In this document: positions 43,653 to 54,575 of the stretch, piece after piece
Layout: every line of letters begins with the position of its first letter
How positions within the stretch are numbered: position 1 is the stretch's first letter
Assembly (NCBI RefSeq): GCF_013393325.1
Contig: NZ_QJRC01000071.1
Span: 203,037-267,036 of the forward strand
DNA length: 64,000 nucleotides
Source of the DNA: Pseudomonas hunanensis
GTDB taxonomy: Bacteria; Pseudomonadota; Gammaproteobacteria; Pseudomonadales; Pseudomonadaceae
Reading direction: 5' to 3'
The notes under the pieces: model-generated
Told to the model about the DNA's origin: nothing
The model's input: the letters and a program-made list of their open reading frames with translations, nothing else
Databases searched by the model: none
Made by a program: the position numbers and the translations under genes

Positions 43653-45230
43653 TTGAGCGACCTCCTCAACCGCCGCCTGAGCCTGCTCGGCGCCAATCTC
43701 CCCCTGCTCAAGCAGTGCCTGCACGGCATTGAGCGCGAATGCCTGCGCGTGACCGACGAAGGTCGCCTGGCCCAGACCCCGCATCCGGACGCACTGGGAT
43801 CGGCGCTGACCAACGAGCAGATCACCACCGATTATTCCGAGTCGCTGCTGGAGTTCATCACCCCAGCCCTGCCCGACCCGGCCAAGGTGCTCGAAAGCCT
43901 CGAAGAGACCCACCGTTTCGTCTACAGCAAGCTGGGCGACGAATACCTGTGGAGCCCGTCGATGCCGTGCACGCTACCGGCCGAGGAGGACATCCCGATC
44001 GCCGAGTACGGCACCTCGAACATCGGCAAGCTCAAGCACGTCTACCGCAAGGGCCTGGCCCTTCGCTACGGCCGCACCATGCAGTGCATTGCCGGTATCC
44101 ATTACAACTTCTCGCTGCCCGAGGCGCTTTGGCCCCTGCTGCGCGAAGCCGAAGGCAGCACTGAAGACGACCGCGACTACCAGTCGTCGGCCTACATCGC
44201 GCTGATCCGCAACTTCCGCCGCTACAGCTGGCTGCTGATGTACCTGTTCGGCGCCTCGCCGGCCCTGGACAAAGGCTTTTTGCGTGGCCGCCCGCACCAG
44301 CTCGAAGAGCTGGACGCCGAGACCCTGTTCCTGCCCTACGCCACCAGCCTGCGCATGAGCGACCTGGGCTACCAGAGCAACGCCCAGGCCGGCCTTACGC
44401 CGTGTTACAACAACCTGGCCAGCTACACCGACAGCCTGCGCAAAGCAGTGGGCACGCCCTACCCGCCTTACGTTGAAGTCGGCACGCATGTGGACGGCGA
44501 ATGGGTGCAGCTGAACACCAACATCCTGCAGATCGAAAACGAGTACTACTCGAACATTCGCCCCAAGCGCGTCACCTACACCGGCGAACGGCCGATCCAG
44601 GCCCTGACCTCGCGGGGCGTGCAGTATGTAGAGGTGCGTTGCCTGGACATCAACCCGTTCCTGCCCGTGGGCATCGACCTGACCGAAGCGCGCTTCCTCG
44701 ATGCGTTCCTGCTGTTCTGCGCCCTGGAAGAAAGCCCGCAGCTGGACAACGGCGAGTGCGGCCAGTGCACCGACAACTTCTTGACCGTGGTCAAGGAAGG
44801 CCGTCGTCCGGGGCTCGAGCTGCACCGCGATGGCCAGCCTATCGGCCTGAAAGACTGGGCCAGCGAGCTGATCGAGCGTATCCGCCAGTTGGCCGACCTG
44901 CTCGACCAGGCCCAAGGTGGCGAAGCCCACGCCAAAGCCCTGGATGCCCAGCAGGCCAAGGTCGACGATACCTCGCTGACCCCATCGGCCCAGGTGCTGG
45001 CACGCATGACCGAACATGACGAAAGTTTCGTCCAGTTCTCGCTGCGCCAAAGCCGTATCCACGCCGAAACATTCCGCGAGCAACCGCTGAGCAGCGAAAA
45101 GCAGCAGGCATTCGAAACGCTGGCCCGCGAGTCGCTTGCCAGGCAATCAGAGCTGGAGCAAGACGAAGTCGGCGACTTTGACCTGTTCGTCGGTGCTTAC
45201 CAGGCCAGCATCCTGGCAATCAGCAACTGA
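43653..45230 (+). CDS. gshA: Glutamate-cysteine ligase
   Basis: A 525-residue enzyme for the first step of glutathione synthesis. Family blocks: [76 protein letters not shown] and [18 protein letters not shown]. Start: AAGGA lies about seven bases before TTG 43653, which also gives the usual N-terminus ([14 protein letters not shown]); a GTG at 43638 is in frame but would place this ribosome site inside the gene. Stop overlaps the next start (TGATG). Confidence 0.93.
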   Translation: MSDLLNRRLSLLGANLPLLKQCLHGIERECLRVTDEGRLAQTPHPDALGSALTNEQITTDYSESLLEFITPALPDPAKVLESLEETHRFVYSKLGDEYLWSPSMPCTLPAEEDIPIAEYGTSNIGKLKHVYRKGLALRYGRTMQCIAGIHYNFSLPEALWPLLREAEGSTEDDRDYQSSAYIALIRNFRRYSWLLMYLFGASPALDKGFLRGRPHQLEELDAETLFLPYATSLRMSDLGYQSNAQAGLTPCYNNLASYTDSLRKAVGTPYPPYVEVGTHVDGEWVQLNTNILQIENEYYSNIRPKRVTYTGERPIQALTSRGVQYVEVRCLDINPFLPVGIDLTEARFLDAFLLFCALEESPQLDNGECGQCTDNFLTVVKEGRRPGLELHRDGQPIGLKDWASELIERIRQLADLLDQAQGGEAHAKALDAQQAKVDDTSLTPSAQVLARMTEHDESFVQFSLRQSRIHAETFREQPLSSEKQQAFETLARESLARQSELEQDEVGDFDLFVGAYQASILAISN

Positions 45231-45865
45231 TGAACCGCACCGCCACCCCACGCAAACCGCGCGCCAGCAGCCAAGCCAGGATCGAAGCGATCCTGGCGGC
45301 TGCGCGCGAGCTGCTGGCCGAACAAGGGGTAGCGGCACTGTCCATCTACAGCGTTGCCGAGCGGGCACAGATTCCACCGTCGTCGGTGTATCACTTTTTC
45401 GCCAGCGTACCTGCGTTGCTGGAAGCACTGACGGCCGACGTACACCGTGCGTTTCGCGAGGCCTTGAGTGCCCCCATCGACAGCCTTGCCTTCACGACCT
45501 GGCACCAACTGTCGCGGCTGATCGAGCAACGCATGCTCGCCATCTACAACGAAAATGCTGCTGCACGCCAGTTGATCCTCGCCCAGCACGGGCTGAGTGA
45601 AGTGGTGCAGGCTGACCGCCAGCACGATATGGAACTGGGCGAACTGATGCACAGCCTGTTCGACCGGCATTTCCAGCTGCCGGCGATGCCGGGCGATGTG
45701 GATGTGTTCGCGCTGGCCATGGAGCTGAGCGACCGTGTCTACGCTCGCTCAATGCAGCTGTTCGAACAGATCACGCCGCGCATGGCGGAAGAAGGCATGC
45801 GCGTGTTCGAAGCCTACCTGTCACTCTACCTGCCCCCCTTCCTGCCCAAGCGCAATGGCGCCTGA
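45230..45865 (+). CDS. TetR-family transcriptional regulator
   Basis: A 211-residue regulator. The N-terminal helix-turn-helix (about 16-62) reads SQARIEAILAAARELLAEQG, AALSIYSVAERAQIPPSSVY and HFF. The C-terminal ligand-binding domain is divergent. Its ATG overlaps the gshA stop, implying co-expression with glutathione synthesis. A direct role in controlling gshA or the next large gene is possible but unshown. Confidence 0.88.
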   Translation: MNRTATPRKPRASSQARIEAILAAARELLAEQGVAALSIYSVAERAQIPPSSVYHFFASVPALLEALTADVHRAFREALSAPIDSLAFTTWHQLSRLIEQRMLAIYNENAAARQLILAQHGLSEVVQADRQHDMELGELMHSLFDRHFQLPAMPGDVDVFALAMELSDRVYARSMQLFEQITPRMAEEGMRVFEAYLSLYLPPFLPKRNGA

Positions 45866-45950
45866 CCCTAAACATCTACCACCCAGCAAAACCAAGTGAT
45901 CGTTTCAATGAGGCTTGCGCTAGCGCGCCCCCTCAAAGAGACCATTGCTC

Positions 45951-48900
45951 ATGCCCACAGCCAGCAGTTCGCAAACCGATTACGTCAAAGCATTACCCCT
46001 GACAGACACAGACACCTTCGACCGCCAGCTAGCCGGCAGAGGCAACATGCTGGAGGCAGCCAGACCCGCGCAGCGTCGTGCCGCCACTGCATTACGCAAC
46101 CTGTTGAACGGTGCCCCCACCGTGAAACAAACACTGCAAGCCACGCTACACGCTCACCTCGGCATCGACCCCTACACCTGCGGGCTGCAAGACCGCGACA
46201 GCCAGGTCACCCTGATGACTTTTGCCGCACGCCTGCTGGCCAGCCCACTATTCGCCACCGCCTATACGACGTGGACCACATGGGGGTTGGACGACTCACA
46301 GGCGCAAACGAAATGGGCTGGCAGTGACTGGCTCAGCGAACTCGGCCCTGTAGTGAATGCAGCCCACTTTCAAGCCACCCATGACTACTGGAACGGCCGG
46401 ATGCCGGGTACAACCCTCTCGCGCCAAAAACATGCAAGCAACCTGCTGCGCCAACACTTTAAGAGCAACCTGGATATAGCGTTTGGCACCGGCAAACTGG
46501 ACATCGATAACTGGCAACAAGGCCATCAGCCTGACCTGCAATATGCTCAACTGGACTGCCAGCTTCCTAATGGCGCGAGCCTCACCAGCACGGCGGCATT
46601 GCTGATTGCACCTCAGCCGGAAGGTTCACGCTGGCTGATGTACAGACCGGGCGCGCGAACCCCGCTACTGACGTTCGACAATCAGCAAAGCCTGCGCAAC
46701 TGGGTGCATCAGAACCATTTCTGGTTCTGGTCAGATCCGAGGTATTCGATCACCACGGGCTCGAACGAAAACGTCATCGTCTCACCGATCGCGAACGATG
46801 GCTTCAGCGTGTTATTGGATGAGCACCTGCTGCGTATCCAGGCAATTTCCGACCATCTTTTATTCAAGGCCAGCAAAGAGCCTGCAACTCAGCCCCTGGA
46901 TTGGAGTGACCTGCAGGATTGGGAAGCACAGCGAGGTTCGATCATTTCAGATTCCCTCGACGCCACGACCGACAACACCATTGACGACCTGATCGCTGCC
47001 GATGCCGCACTGGCGAACGAAGAGCTGCATTTTGACAGCCTTGAGCAGTACCTGCCGACAAGCTGGCGGCGGCAGCGCATCGAGCGCCAGGAAGCACTGC
47101 TAGAGCAGTATCTGGGAGACGATACAGAGCCCTCCTCGGTGGAAGTTACCTGGCTGCGAGAGCAACTGGAGCAGCTGGTTAAGCTTCAGGATTCGCTGAA
47201 CCTCTTCCTGCTGGAGCTTCCCGACCAAGTCGCTGCCGATGACTGGCAAGCGCCTCATGAGGAACAGACTCGCATAGCGCGAATCAGCCATGAACTATCT
47301 CAGGGCTTGCTGCTGGAGGCACGCTTGCAGCACGCCATGGGTGAGCTTTCAGCCACCCACCTGGGCTGGGTGGAAGCGCTCGTTGACAGACCCAGGCCAA
47401 GCCTCCAGCGCCCTGTGCAAGCCAGCACCCTCATGCTGGGCACCGGTGATCGTAGCTGGGCGCTATCTGGCTACATGACATTCCGCGCAGCCGTCGGGGA
47501 CACTGACGACACCTTGGACTATTCACTGCTGCTATACCGCCCCGGTCAACAGGGTGGCCTGATGGCTTTCGAGGATGAAGCCACGCTCACCAGACACCTG
47601 CTGGCAACGCTGTGCGGCGCCTGGCCAGACGCGATACTGGACTCGGTGCACGCAGCGGATGCGGTGCAACTGCTAGAGGCACTCTCCAATGCGCCCGCAG
47701 TCACACTCGATCAAACGCCCATTCCCGCGCACTTCATGCAGCACTGCGTGCAAACCATCGTCGAGTCACTACCCGCGAACACATCACGAGAGCAAGCCCG
47801 GCAGCGGCTGTGCATGAGTGAGAACCAGGCCAGGGCCATCGCCTTGGAGCGGTTCGCTGAGCTGAACCGCAGCAGCCGTGTCCAGACACTTCTCATGCCA
47901 CTGCAGCACCTTGGTGCCGATGAGCTCGCCGAATTGATTGCCCAGGTGAGCGCATACCAAGACGCCGTCCGCGCCGCGGGTGAACTGCTGAAAGTAAGCC
48001 TGCCATCGCGCCAGCAGTTCACATGGCACATGCTGGAACACCACGTGTGCAATGAGTTCGGCCTCCAGACCATGCCGAACATAACCCTGAACATTGCCAA
48101 CAGTGTCACGGTAAAAAAGGAAGTGACCGGCCAATCCGCAGCGGGCGGCGCAGGTTCACGCGACGTGCCAGTGTTCAGCGAGGCGCGCAGTGATGTCAGC
48201 CTTGAATCTTTCATCCTCGTGGCGCTTGACGATGAGCGACGGCTCTTGCTGGATAATGCAATCATCACGCTCGATCCGGCCACCCACCCGACGCTGCAGC
48301 AAGCACTCACGCCCGCTTACATTGCCGAGCTGATCACCCGGCTAGACGCCGCCGGCAGCTATGAAAACCGCATCGTCAATGCATACCTGGGCTTCGAGCA
48401 AGAAACCCCTTGGCAAGTTGAGTGGCGCCACGAAACGCTTCGTGCTCCCTACGCGTATCGGCTGCGCTTGTTGGCACTGTGCAAACCGGCCAGCCTCGAT
48501 GCTGATGGGCAGCGACTGCTGGAAACCTTCTGCCGCGAACAGGTCAATGCTGTTTCTGCCAGAACGGTTCAATACCTGTCCCTGGTGCTTAGGCCAGGAA
48601 CCGCAGCAGACGGCTCCAGCGACAGTGTGGGGTTGTCAGCCATACATGTCATAACAGACGCCAATGGCCCAGTGCTGTTGTACATGCCTGGCGCGCCCAA
48701 TGGCAGTGTCGTTAGCCAGCATGCCAGCACCAGCGCAGCGTGCGAGGCGTTACAGCGCATGGCGCTGGACCCGAAGATGGCCCGCTACCTCGCAACCCAG
48801 GCCCAGTCCGGCAACCCAGACCATCATGAAAGTTACATCAACACTGCGCTGCAACAGGGCTTCCGGGTGTTCATAGAGATGGGCGCGTCGCGCTCGGAAA

Positions 48901-51443
48901 CCTTGCCCACGCATGAGTGCCGTCAGGACATGGGCGACCTCATCCGCAGCCACCGCGCGACGTCGCGCAGCCAGGCCGACATGGTGCTTGCAGCGCCCGA
49001 CGTTTTCGATCGCTACTTCTTCCTGGGGCTGAGGCTCGTGCTTGGCCTGTTGCCCGGCGCAGGCACGGCCTTGGCGCTGTACGATGGCTGGCACACGGCG
49101 AATGCTGCGATCACGGCTTTTGCCAAGGGCAACCTGGAGACAGGCATCCAACACCTGGTCAGCCTGCTGCAATCGCTGACCGACGCCATCCTCACGCTCG
49201 CGCCGTTGGCAGCCAGCCAACGCAACCCTGCAACTGCAGCGCGTCTGCTTACCCAGCGACGCCAGCGCCTTGATCCGCTGCGGCCAATTACCAGTACTCG
49301 CAAGGCGCCTCCTAGCCCGTTCACCGGTTATGAAGCAGGATTGCCTGCTGGCCCAATGGTGCGTTCCACACTGCCGCAGGGTGCTGGCGTGTTCGAGCAT
49401 TTGGCCACAGGACAACGCTATATTTCCCGCAACAACGCCTGGTATGCAGTGACCTGGGACCCCGCTTACTTCACCTGGAGGCTCAAGCCACAGGGTCTTC
49501 GTACCTATCGGCAACCCGTGCGCCTGAGTGAGCAGGGCGTTTGGGGGACACCAGGCAGGCTGAGCGGCTTGCTGGTCGACAATGGCCTAGCGGGCGGCGG
49601 CGGCGTACTTACCACCCTTTACGAGAATGGTGTTGCCTACTGGCGTGTGCTGCTTCGCCGCCAACCCCAGCAGTTGACCGGCATGGCGCTGGCACACGAC
49701 ATCAACGACGAACTGAAGCGCATCGTCACACGCATGCGCGCAAAACATGAGGCCTACCGCTCGGCCAAGCGAGTAGTGGCCGAAGGGGGGGCACTGAGCG
49801 ACGCTCAGCAGGCAGTAATCGCCAATGCACGCCAGCAGCTGAGCGATGAGTTGATGCAGAACATCGAGTTCAATGCGCGCAGCCTTGCTCGCCTCAAGGA
49901 GCAGCGCTCGACGCTGAGCAGATCGGACTACACCCGGTTCACCTCACTGTGCGAGGCCAACATCAGTGAGATGAGCGTACTCGATATGCATCTGGTGGCC
50001 GACCGCTTCACCTTGGCCACGCAACAGTCAATGCGTGCAACCAGTGCCATCCAGGCCCTGCCACTGCCCTCGGTACCCACCCATGTGGTGAGGCGCGCCA
50101 CGCAGGACTCGCTGCGGGCGAACCAGGAAATGATCGAAACGCTGCAGGAGGTGGAGCGCCTGGCCATTCGTCATCATGCCAGGTGCAACCAATTGCAGGG
50201 CAAAGCACTGACCGATTACCTGGCAAAAGTCACAGGCACGGGCCTGACCCTCGATGTAGCCAATACCCGGCTCGTTCGAGCGTCCATCCTGTCGTCGACA
50301 CTGTTCACCGCAAACGCCGTTGAACACCCACAAATGGCGGCATTCATGGCGCACTTCAACGAACAGGGGGCAGCCTTGCGCAGCACGCTTTTCAGCCATC
50401 TTCAACTACAAAGGGCCGGCCTTAGCCGAGCTCAGGAGCGCACCTTCCTGGCCAGCGTGCAAGGCCGCTATACGCGCTTTATTGGCCATGTAACCGCATG
50501 GCAAGACACGTTCCAGGACTTGCTGTCGACCAACGAAACACGCTCGTTGCGCCAGTTGATGCGCCAGCTTGTCAGCGATATTGAGGATAGTCTCAATAGC
50601 GTCACTGCAAACCGGCAGCGCCCTGCGGTACAGCCCGCTCGCGGTCCAAGCCGTCCACGCCTGTTCGAAACCGCCGAGGGGCCGCTTATCGGCAACGAGT
50701 ACGTCGAACGGGGGCAGACACGCATGCGCATCAACCACCCCAACTCGGATCAACCTCATACGGTTTATGCCAGGAACGAGGCGGGAGAATGGCTGTTATC
50801 CACGCCCGAGCGTGCGGCCCCCACCGAGACGATGTCGAGCCTTGTGGAAACCGCTACTGCCCGGCTGGACGATATCCCGAGGCAACAAACCCGGTTGCGC
50901 CAGTACCAGACACCTCAAGCAGTGCCCGTCGACCTGGAGGACATCGCGCAAGGCCATGCACAGCAACTGCGTTTCATCGCCGACAGGATTCGGCAGAAAG
51001 CAGGTGGCAGGCTCAACCCAGAGCAAACCGCGCTTACGCATAGGCTGGAAACGACCGCCCAGCAGGTACAAGCATTTGGTCGCCAGCTACGAACGGCCCA
51101 GACCAAAGCAACCGGCAAACCCACCGTGGGCTATCTGGAAGACCTGCTTGAACAGAATGAAGTGGAAATCGTTTGGTCACGCATACTGAAGCCGAAGACG
51201 GACCGCAAGGGCAACCCTGTCGAATACCTGGAGGAGTACCGCATCAATGACCTGGGTACCCAGCAGCCATTGTGGTACGCGCACTTTCACTTCCGCCAGC
51301 AACCGGCACAAGGCTTCACTCGGCTTGAAGCAGGTCACCTGAAACTGGCCAGTGAACGCGACATCGGGGAAGGCGCGTGGCGTGGCAGCATGAGCGAAGC
51401 ACAAGCCAACAGGCTATTCGGAAACCTGCGGCCGGCCAGCTGA
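45951..51443 (+). CDS. Giant DUF6543/dermonecrotic-toxin-domain protein
   Basis: A single uninterrupted 1,830-residue protein of the large Pseudomonas family that carries the DUF6543 (dermonecrotic toxin, N-terminal-like) domains. N-terminal ~600 residues: DUF6543-like blocks with SWLSEL-type helices and STLMLGTG. A second similar block occupies about 640-1000 (TVQYLSLVLRPGT, YMPGAPNGSV), suggesting an internal duplication. A hydrophobic helical stretch at about 1020-1090 (YFFLGLRLVLGLLPGAGTAL) could insert in membranes. The C-terminus (about 1560-1830) has RMRINHPNSDQPHTVYARNE, LEDIAQGHAQQLRFIADRIR and WYAHFHFRQQPAQGFTRLEA, the most conserved part. No signal peptide. AGAGA lies nine bases before the ATG. 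Proposed as an effector or toxin; no catalytic motif is obvious. Confidence 0.85.
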   Translation: MPTASSSQTDYVKALPLTDTDTFDRQLAGRGNMLEAARPAQRRAATALRNLLNGAPTVKQTLQATLHAHLGIDPYTCGLQDRDSQVTLMTFAARLLASPLFATAYTTWTTWGLDDSQAQTKWAGSDWLSELGPVVNAAHFQATHDYWNGRMPGTTLSRQKHASNLLRQHFKSNLDIAFGTGKLDIDNWQQGHQPDLQYAQLDCQLPNGASLTSTAALLIAPQPEGSRWLMYRPGARTPLLTFDNQQSLRNWVHQNHFWFWSDPRYSITTGSNENVIVSPIANDGFSVLLDEHLLRIQAISDHLLFKASKEPATQPLDWSDLQDWEAQRGSIISDSLDATTDNTIDDLIAADAALANEELHFDSLEQYLPTSWRRQRIERQEALLEQYLGDDTEPSSVEVTWLREQLEQLVKLQDSLNLFLLELPDQVAADDWQAPHEEQTRIARISHELSQGLLLEARLQHAMGELSATHLGWVEALVDRPRPSLQRPVQASTLMLGTGDRSWALSGYMTFRAAVGDTDDTLDYSLLLYRPGQQGGLMAFEDEATLTRHLLATLCGAWPDAILDSVHAADAVQLLEALSNAPAVTLDQTPIPAHFMQHCVQTIVESLPANTSREQARQRLCMSENQARAIALERFAELNRSSRVQTLLMPLQHLGADELAELIAQVSAYQDAVRAAGELLKVSLPSRQQFTWHMLEHHVCNEFGLQTMPNITLNIANSVTVKKEVTGQSAAGGAGSRDVPVFSEARSDVSLESFILVALDDERRLLLDNAIITLDPATHPTLQQALTPAYIAELITRLDAAGSYENRIVNAYLGFEQETPWQVEWRHETLRAPYAYRLRLLALCKPASLDADGQRLLETFCREQVNAVSARTVQYLSLVLRPGTAADGSSDSVGLSAIHVITDANGPVLLYMPGAPNGSVVSQHASTSAACEALQRMALDPKMARYLATQAQSGNPDHHESYINTALQQGFRVFIEMGASRSETLPTHECRQDMGDLIRSHRATSRSQADMVLAAPDVFDRYFFLGLRLVLGLLPGAGTALALYDGWHTANAAITAFAKGNLETGIQHLVSLLQSLTDAILTLAPLAASQRNPATAARLLTQRRQRLDPLRPITSTRKAPPSPFTGYEAGLPAGPMVRSTLPQGAGVFEHLATGQRYISRNNAWYAVTWDPAYFTWRLKPQGLRTYRQPVRLSEQGVWGTPGRLSGLLVDNGLAGGGGVLTTLYENGVAYWRVLLRRQPQQLTGMALAHDINDELKRIVTRMRAKHEAYRSAKRVVAEGGALSDAQQAVIANARQQLSDELMQNIEFNARSLARLKEQRSTLSRSDYTRFTSLCEANISEMSVLDMHLVADRFTLATQQSMRATSAIQALPLPSVPTHVVRRATQDSLRANQEMIETLQEVERLAIRHHARCNQLQGKALTDYLAKVTGTGLTLDVANTRLVRASILSSTLFTANAVEHPQMAAFMAHFNEQGAALRSTLFSHLQLQRAGLSRAQERTFLASVQGRYTRFIGHVTAWQDTFQDLLSTNETRSLRQLMRQLVSDIEDSLNSVTANRQRPAVQPARGPSRPRLFETAEGPLIGNEYVERGQTRMRINHPNSDQPHTVYARNEAGEWLLSTPERAAPTETMSSLVETATARLDDIPRQQTRLRQYQTPQAVPVDLEDIAQGHAQQLRFIADRIRQKAGGRLNPEQTALTHRLETTAQQVQAFGRQLRTAQTKATGKPTVGYLEDLLEQNEVEIVWSRILKPKTDRKGNPVEYLEEYRINDLGTQQPLWYAHFHFRQQPAQGFTRLEAGHLKLASERDIGEGAWRGSMSEAQANRLFGNLRPAS

Positions 51444-51450
51444 CAACACA

Positions 51451-51485
51451 TCACCCCCAGAGCTGCAAAACAGCCCTGGGGGTGA
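51451..51485. terminator. Hairpin between the giant gene and ssuF
   Basis: TCACCCCCAG...AGCTG pairs with CAGC...CTGGGGGTGA (AAAA in the loop) to give a strong two-part stem between the convergent stops. It has no long T run; probably a bidirectional terminator. Confidence 0.6.
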
Positions 51486-51489
51486 ATGC

Positions 51490-51705
51490 TTACAACTTGG
51501 CAATGGACACTTCAGTCGACTTCACAAAGGCAATCACTTCGCTGCCAACCTGCAGCTCCAGCTCCTTTACAGAGCGGGTGGTGATGACCGAAGTAACGAT
51601 ACCCGAGGCCGTCTGCACGTCGATTTCCGACAATACTGGCCCTTCGAGGATTTCTTTCACGGTGCCTTTGAACTGGTTGCGGACGTTGATGGCTTTGATG
51701 GTCAT
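51490..51705 (-). CDS. ssuF: Mop-domain molybdopterin/molybdate-binding-like protein SsuF
   Basis: A 71-residue single TOBE/Mop domain (AINVRNQFKGTVKEILEGPV, SGIVTSVITTRSVKELELQV). Last gene of the ssuEADCBF sulfonate cluster, as described for P. putida. The precise role in sulfonate use is unclear; single Mop domains bind oxyanions such as molybdate. Confidence 0.88.
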   Translation of the reverse strand: MTIKAINVRNQFKGTVKEILEGPVLSEIDVQTASGIVTSVITTRSVKELELQVGSEVIAFVKSTEVSIAKL

Positions 51706-51749
51706 GATGTTATTCCTTCTCTATGGCTTCAGTCTGGTAAGTGGGTCAT

Positions 51750-52562
51750 TCAGTGCGCCCAACGCAACTGCGTGGGCAGAGGGGCTACAGGATCCGGCTC
51801 GGGCGCAGTGCCCGGGGCCGACAGAACACGGTTGAGCACTTCGCTTTCCAGCGCCGCCAGGCGGTGTGAACCACGCGCCCGAGGCCGCGCCAGGTCGACG
51901 GTGAGGTCGAGCCCGACTTCGCCGTCCTCGATCAGGATCACCCGGTCAGCCACGGCAACCGCCTCACTGACGTCGTGGGTGACCAGCAGCACGGTGAAGC
52001 CATGCTGACGCCACAGGCGTTCGATCAATTGCTGCATCTCGATACGGGTCAATGCATCCAGCGCGCCGAGCGGCTCATCCAGCAACAGCAGGCGCGGCTG
52101 GTGAATCAAGGCGCGGGCCAACGCCACGCGCTGCTTCTGGCCACCCGAGAGGGCTGCCGGCCATTCATTGGCGCGGTCGGCCAGGCCTACCGCCTCCAAT
52201 GCATCCAGCGCACGCGGGCGCCAATCGCCAGACAGGCCAAGGCCAACGTTGTCGATTACCTTCTTCCATGGCAGCAGGCGTGCGTCCTGGAACATCAGGC
52301 GAGTCTCTTCGCGAGCCTCTTCCAGCGGCGCAGCGCCGGCCAGCAACTGGCCGGCTGTGGGCTGGTCGAGCCCGGCCAGCAGCCGCAGCAAGGTGCTCTT
52401 GCCGCAGCCGCTGCGGCCGACGATGGCCACGAACTGGCCGGCCGGAATGTGCAGGTCGATGCCCTTCAACACTTCGCGCTGGCCAAAGGTTTTGCGCAGG
52501 CCATTGGAGGCCAGCGGGATGCCACGCAACAGGCGTGGCGGCTGTTCCTTGAGCACGGTCAT
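51750..52562 (-). CDS. ssuB: Alkanesulfonate ABC transporter ATPase
   Basis: A 270-residue ABC ATPase: Walker [11 protein letters not shown]-loop [13 protein letters not shown], signature [15 protein letters not shown] and Walker [13 protein letters not shown], with H-loop [12 protein letters not shown] 52562 overlaps the ssuC stop by four bases; the longer frame to 52610 is inside ssuC. The TauB/SsuB subfamily; SsuB by cluster position. Confidence 0.95.
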   Translation of the reverse strand: MTVLKEQPPRLLRGIPLASNGLRKTFGQREVLKGIDLHIPAGQFVAIVGRSGCGKSTLLRLLAGLDQPTAGQLLAGAAPLEEAREETRLMFQDARLLPWKKVIDNVGLGLSGDWRPRALDALEAVGLADRANEWPAALSGGQKQRVALARALIHQPRLLLLDEPLGALDALTRIEMQQLIERLWRQHGFTVLLVTHDVSEAVAVADRVILIEDGEVGLDLTVDLARPRARGSHRLAALESEVLNRVLSAPGTAPEPDPVAPLPTQLRWAH

Positions 52563-53356
52563 GCGCCCTCCTTCTTGGCCACTTGGTAGGCTGGGTGCCA
52601 ACGCAGCCACACGCGTTCCAGGCCACGAGCGGCGAGGTCGGCGAGCTTGCCGAGCACGGCATACAGGACGATGGCCAGCACCACCACGTCGGTCTGCAGG
52701 AACTCACGGGCGTTCATTGCCAGGTAACCGATACCAGCGTTGGCCGAGATGGTTTCGGCAACGATCAACGTCAGCCACATGAAGCCCAGAGCGAAGCGCA
52801 CGCCCACCAGGATCGAAGGCAGCGCCCCCGGCAGGATCACCTGGCGGAACAGGCCGAAGCCGGACAAGCCGTAGCTGCGTGCCATTTCCACCAGCGCCGG
52901 GTCGACGTTGCGGATGCCGTGGTAGGTGTTCAGGTAGATCGGGAACAACGTGCCTAACGCGACCAGGAAGATCTTTGCCGACTCGTCGATACCGAACCAC
53001 AGGATCACCAGTGGGATCAGCGCCAAGTGCGGCACGTTGCGGATCATCTGCACCGAGCTGTCGAGCAGGCGTTCGCCCCAGTTCGACAGGCCGGTGATGA
53101 AGCCCAGCACCAGGCCGATGCTGCCGCCGATGACGAAGCCCAGCCCGGCACGCCAGCCACTGATGGCCAGGTGGGTCCAGATTTCGCCGCTGCGCACCAG
53201 CTCGACACCGGCGCTGACCACTGCGCTGGGCGCCGGCAGAATGCGCGTCGACAGCCAGCCAGCACTGACCGCCAGCTGCCAGGCTGCCAACAGCAGCACC
53301 GGCAACGCCCAGGGCGCCAGGCGCTGGGCCAGGTTGGAGGAAGTTGCACGACTCAT
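52559..53356 (-). CDS. ssuC: Alkanesulfonate ABC transporter permease
   Basis: A 265-residue inner-membrane permease with six hydrophobic helices and the cytoplasmic EAA-like loop [20 protein letters not shown] followed by [13 protein letters not shown]. It lies 10 bases after ssuD and overlaps ssuB. Moves sulfonates delivered by SsuA. Confidence 0.95.
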   Translation of the reverse strand: MSRATSSNLAQRLAPWALPVLLLAAWQLAVSAGWLSTRILPAPSAVVSAGVELVRSGEIWTHLAISGWRAGLGFVIGGSIGLVLGFITGLSNWGERLLDSSVQMIRNVPHLALIPLVILWFGIDESAKIFLVALGTLFPIYLNTYHGIRNVDPALVEMARSYGLSGFGLFRQVILPGALPSILVGVRFALGFMWLTLIVAETISANAGIGYLAMNAREFLQTDVVVLAIVLYAVLGKLADLAARGLERVWLRWHPAYQVAKKEGA

Positions 53357-53366
53357 GGCCCGGCCC

Positions 53367-54515
53367 TCAGCTCTGCGATACGGACTTGGGCAGGATGTCG
53401 TTGGCCACCATCTCGCCGAACGGGCTCACGTAACCACCGGTCTTTGGTTGCTCCGGGCGCTGCACATCCAGGTGCGGGAACAGCAGTTCGGCCACGCGGT
53501 ACGACTCTTCCAGATGTGGATAACCGGAGAAGATGAAGGTATCGATACCCAGCTCGGCATATTCCTTGACCCGCGCCGCCACAGTCGGGCCATCGCCTAC
53601 CAGCGCGGTTCCCGCCCCACCACGTACCAGCCCGACACCCGCCCACAGGTTGGGGCTGACTTCCAGGTTGTCGCGGTTGCCGCCGTGCAGGGCAGCCATG
53701 CGCTGCTGGCCCACCGAGTCGAAGCGCGCCAGCGAGGCCTGGGCGCGGCTGATGGTGTCATCGTCCAGGTGCGAGATCAGGCGGTCGGCGGCAGCCCAGG
53801 CTTCTTCGTTGGTTTCCCGCACGATCACATGCAGGCGGATACCGAAGCGCACTTCGCGGCCTTGGGCAGCAGCTTTTTCACGCACTTGGGCGATTTTTTC
53901 AGCAACGGCGCTCGGTGGCTCGCCCCAGGTCAGGTACAGCTCGACCTGTTCGGCGGCCAGGTCCTGTGCGGCCTCGGACGAACCGCCGAAATACAGTGGC
54001 GGACGTGGTTGCTGAATCGGTGGGTAGAGCAGCTTGGCGCCCTTTACCTGGATGTGTTTACCGTCGTAATCGACGTTTTCGCCTTCCAGCACCTTGCGCC
54101 AGATACGGGTGAACTCGACCGAGGCTTCGTAGCGCTCCTGGTGGTTCAGATGCAGGCCGTCACCGGCCAGCTCGTCAGGGTCGCCACCGGTTACCAGGTT
54201 GAACAGCGCACGGCCATTGGACAGGCGATCCAGGGTTGCCGCCTGGCGGGCCGCTACGGTCGGCGAAATGATGCCCGGGCGCAGGGCCACGAGAAACTTC
54301 AGTCGCTGTGTCACCGGGATCAGCGACGCTGCCACCAGCCAGGAGTCCTCGCAGGAACGGCCGGTAGGGATCAGCACCCCACCAAAGCCCAAGCGGTCGG
54401 CGGCCTGCGCAATCTGCTGCAGGTAACCGTGATCGACCGCACGAGCGCCGTCGGAAGTGCCCAGGTACTTGCCGTCACCGTGGGTTGGGAGGAACCAGAA
54501 AATGTTAAGGCTCAT
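53367..54515 (-). CDS. ssuD: FMNH2-dependent alkanesulfonate monooxygenase
   Basis: A 382-residue bacterial-luciferase-fold enzyme that cleaves C-S bonds of alkanesulfonates to release sulfite. Signature blocks: [76 protein letters not shown] and [11 protein letters not shown]. It needs reduced FMN from SsuE, encoded two genes upstream. Length agrees with E. coli SsuD (381). Confidence 0.96.
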   Translation of the reverse strand: MSLNIFWFLPTHGDGKYLGTSDGARAVDHGYLQQIAQAADRLGFGGVLIPTGRSCEDSWLVAASLIPVTQRLKFLVALRPGIISPTVAARQAATLDRLSNGRALFNLVTGGDPDELAGDGLHLNHQERYEASVEFTRIWRKVLEGENVDYDGKHIQVKGAKLLYPPIQQPRPPLYFGGSSEAAQDLAAEQVELYLTWGEPPSAVAEKIAQVREKAAAQGREVRFGIRLHVIVRETNEEAWAAADRLISHLDDDTISRAQASLARFDSVGQQRMAALHGGNRDNLEVSPNLWAGVGLVRGGAGTALVGDGPTVAARVKEYAELGIDTFIFSGYPHLEESYRVAELLFPHLDVQRPEQPKTGGYVSPFGEMVANDILPKSVSQS

Positions 54516-54575
54516 TGGAGTTGTCTCCTCAAGGGTGGCTCAAGCCGGAGCGTCGCCCCGGCACAGGCGAAACAA

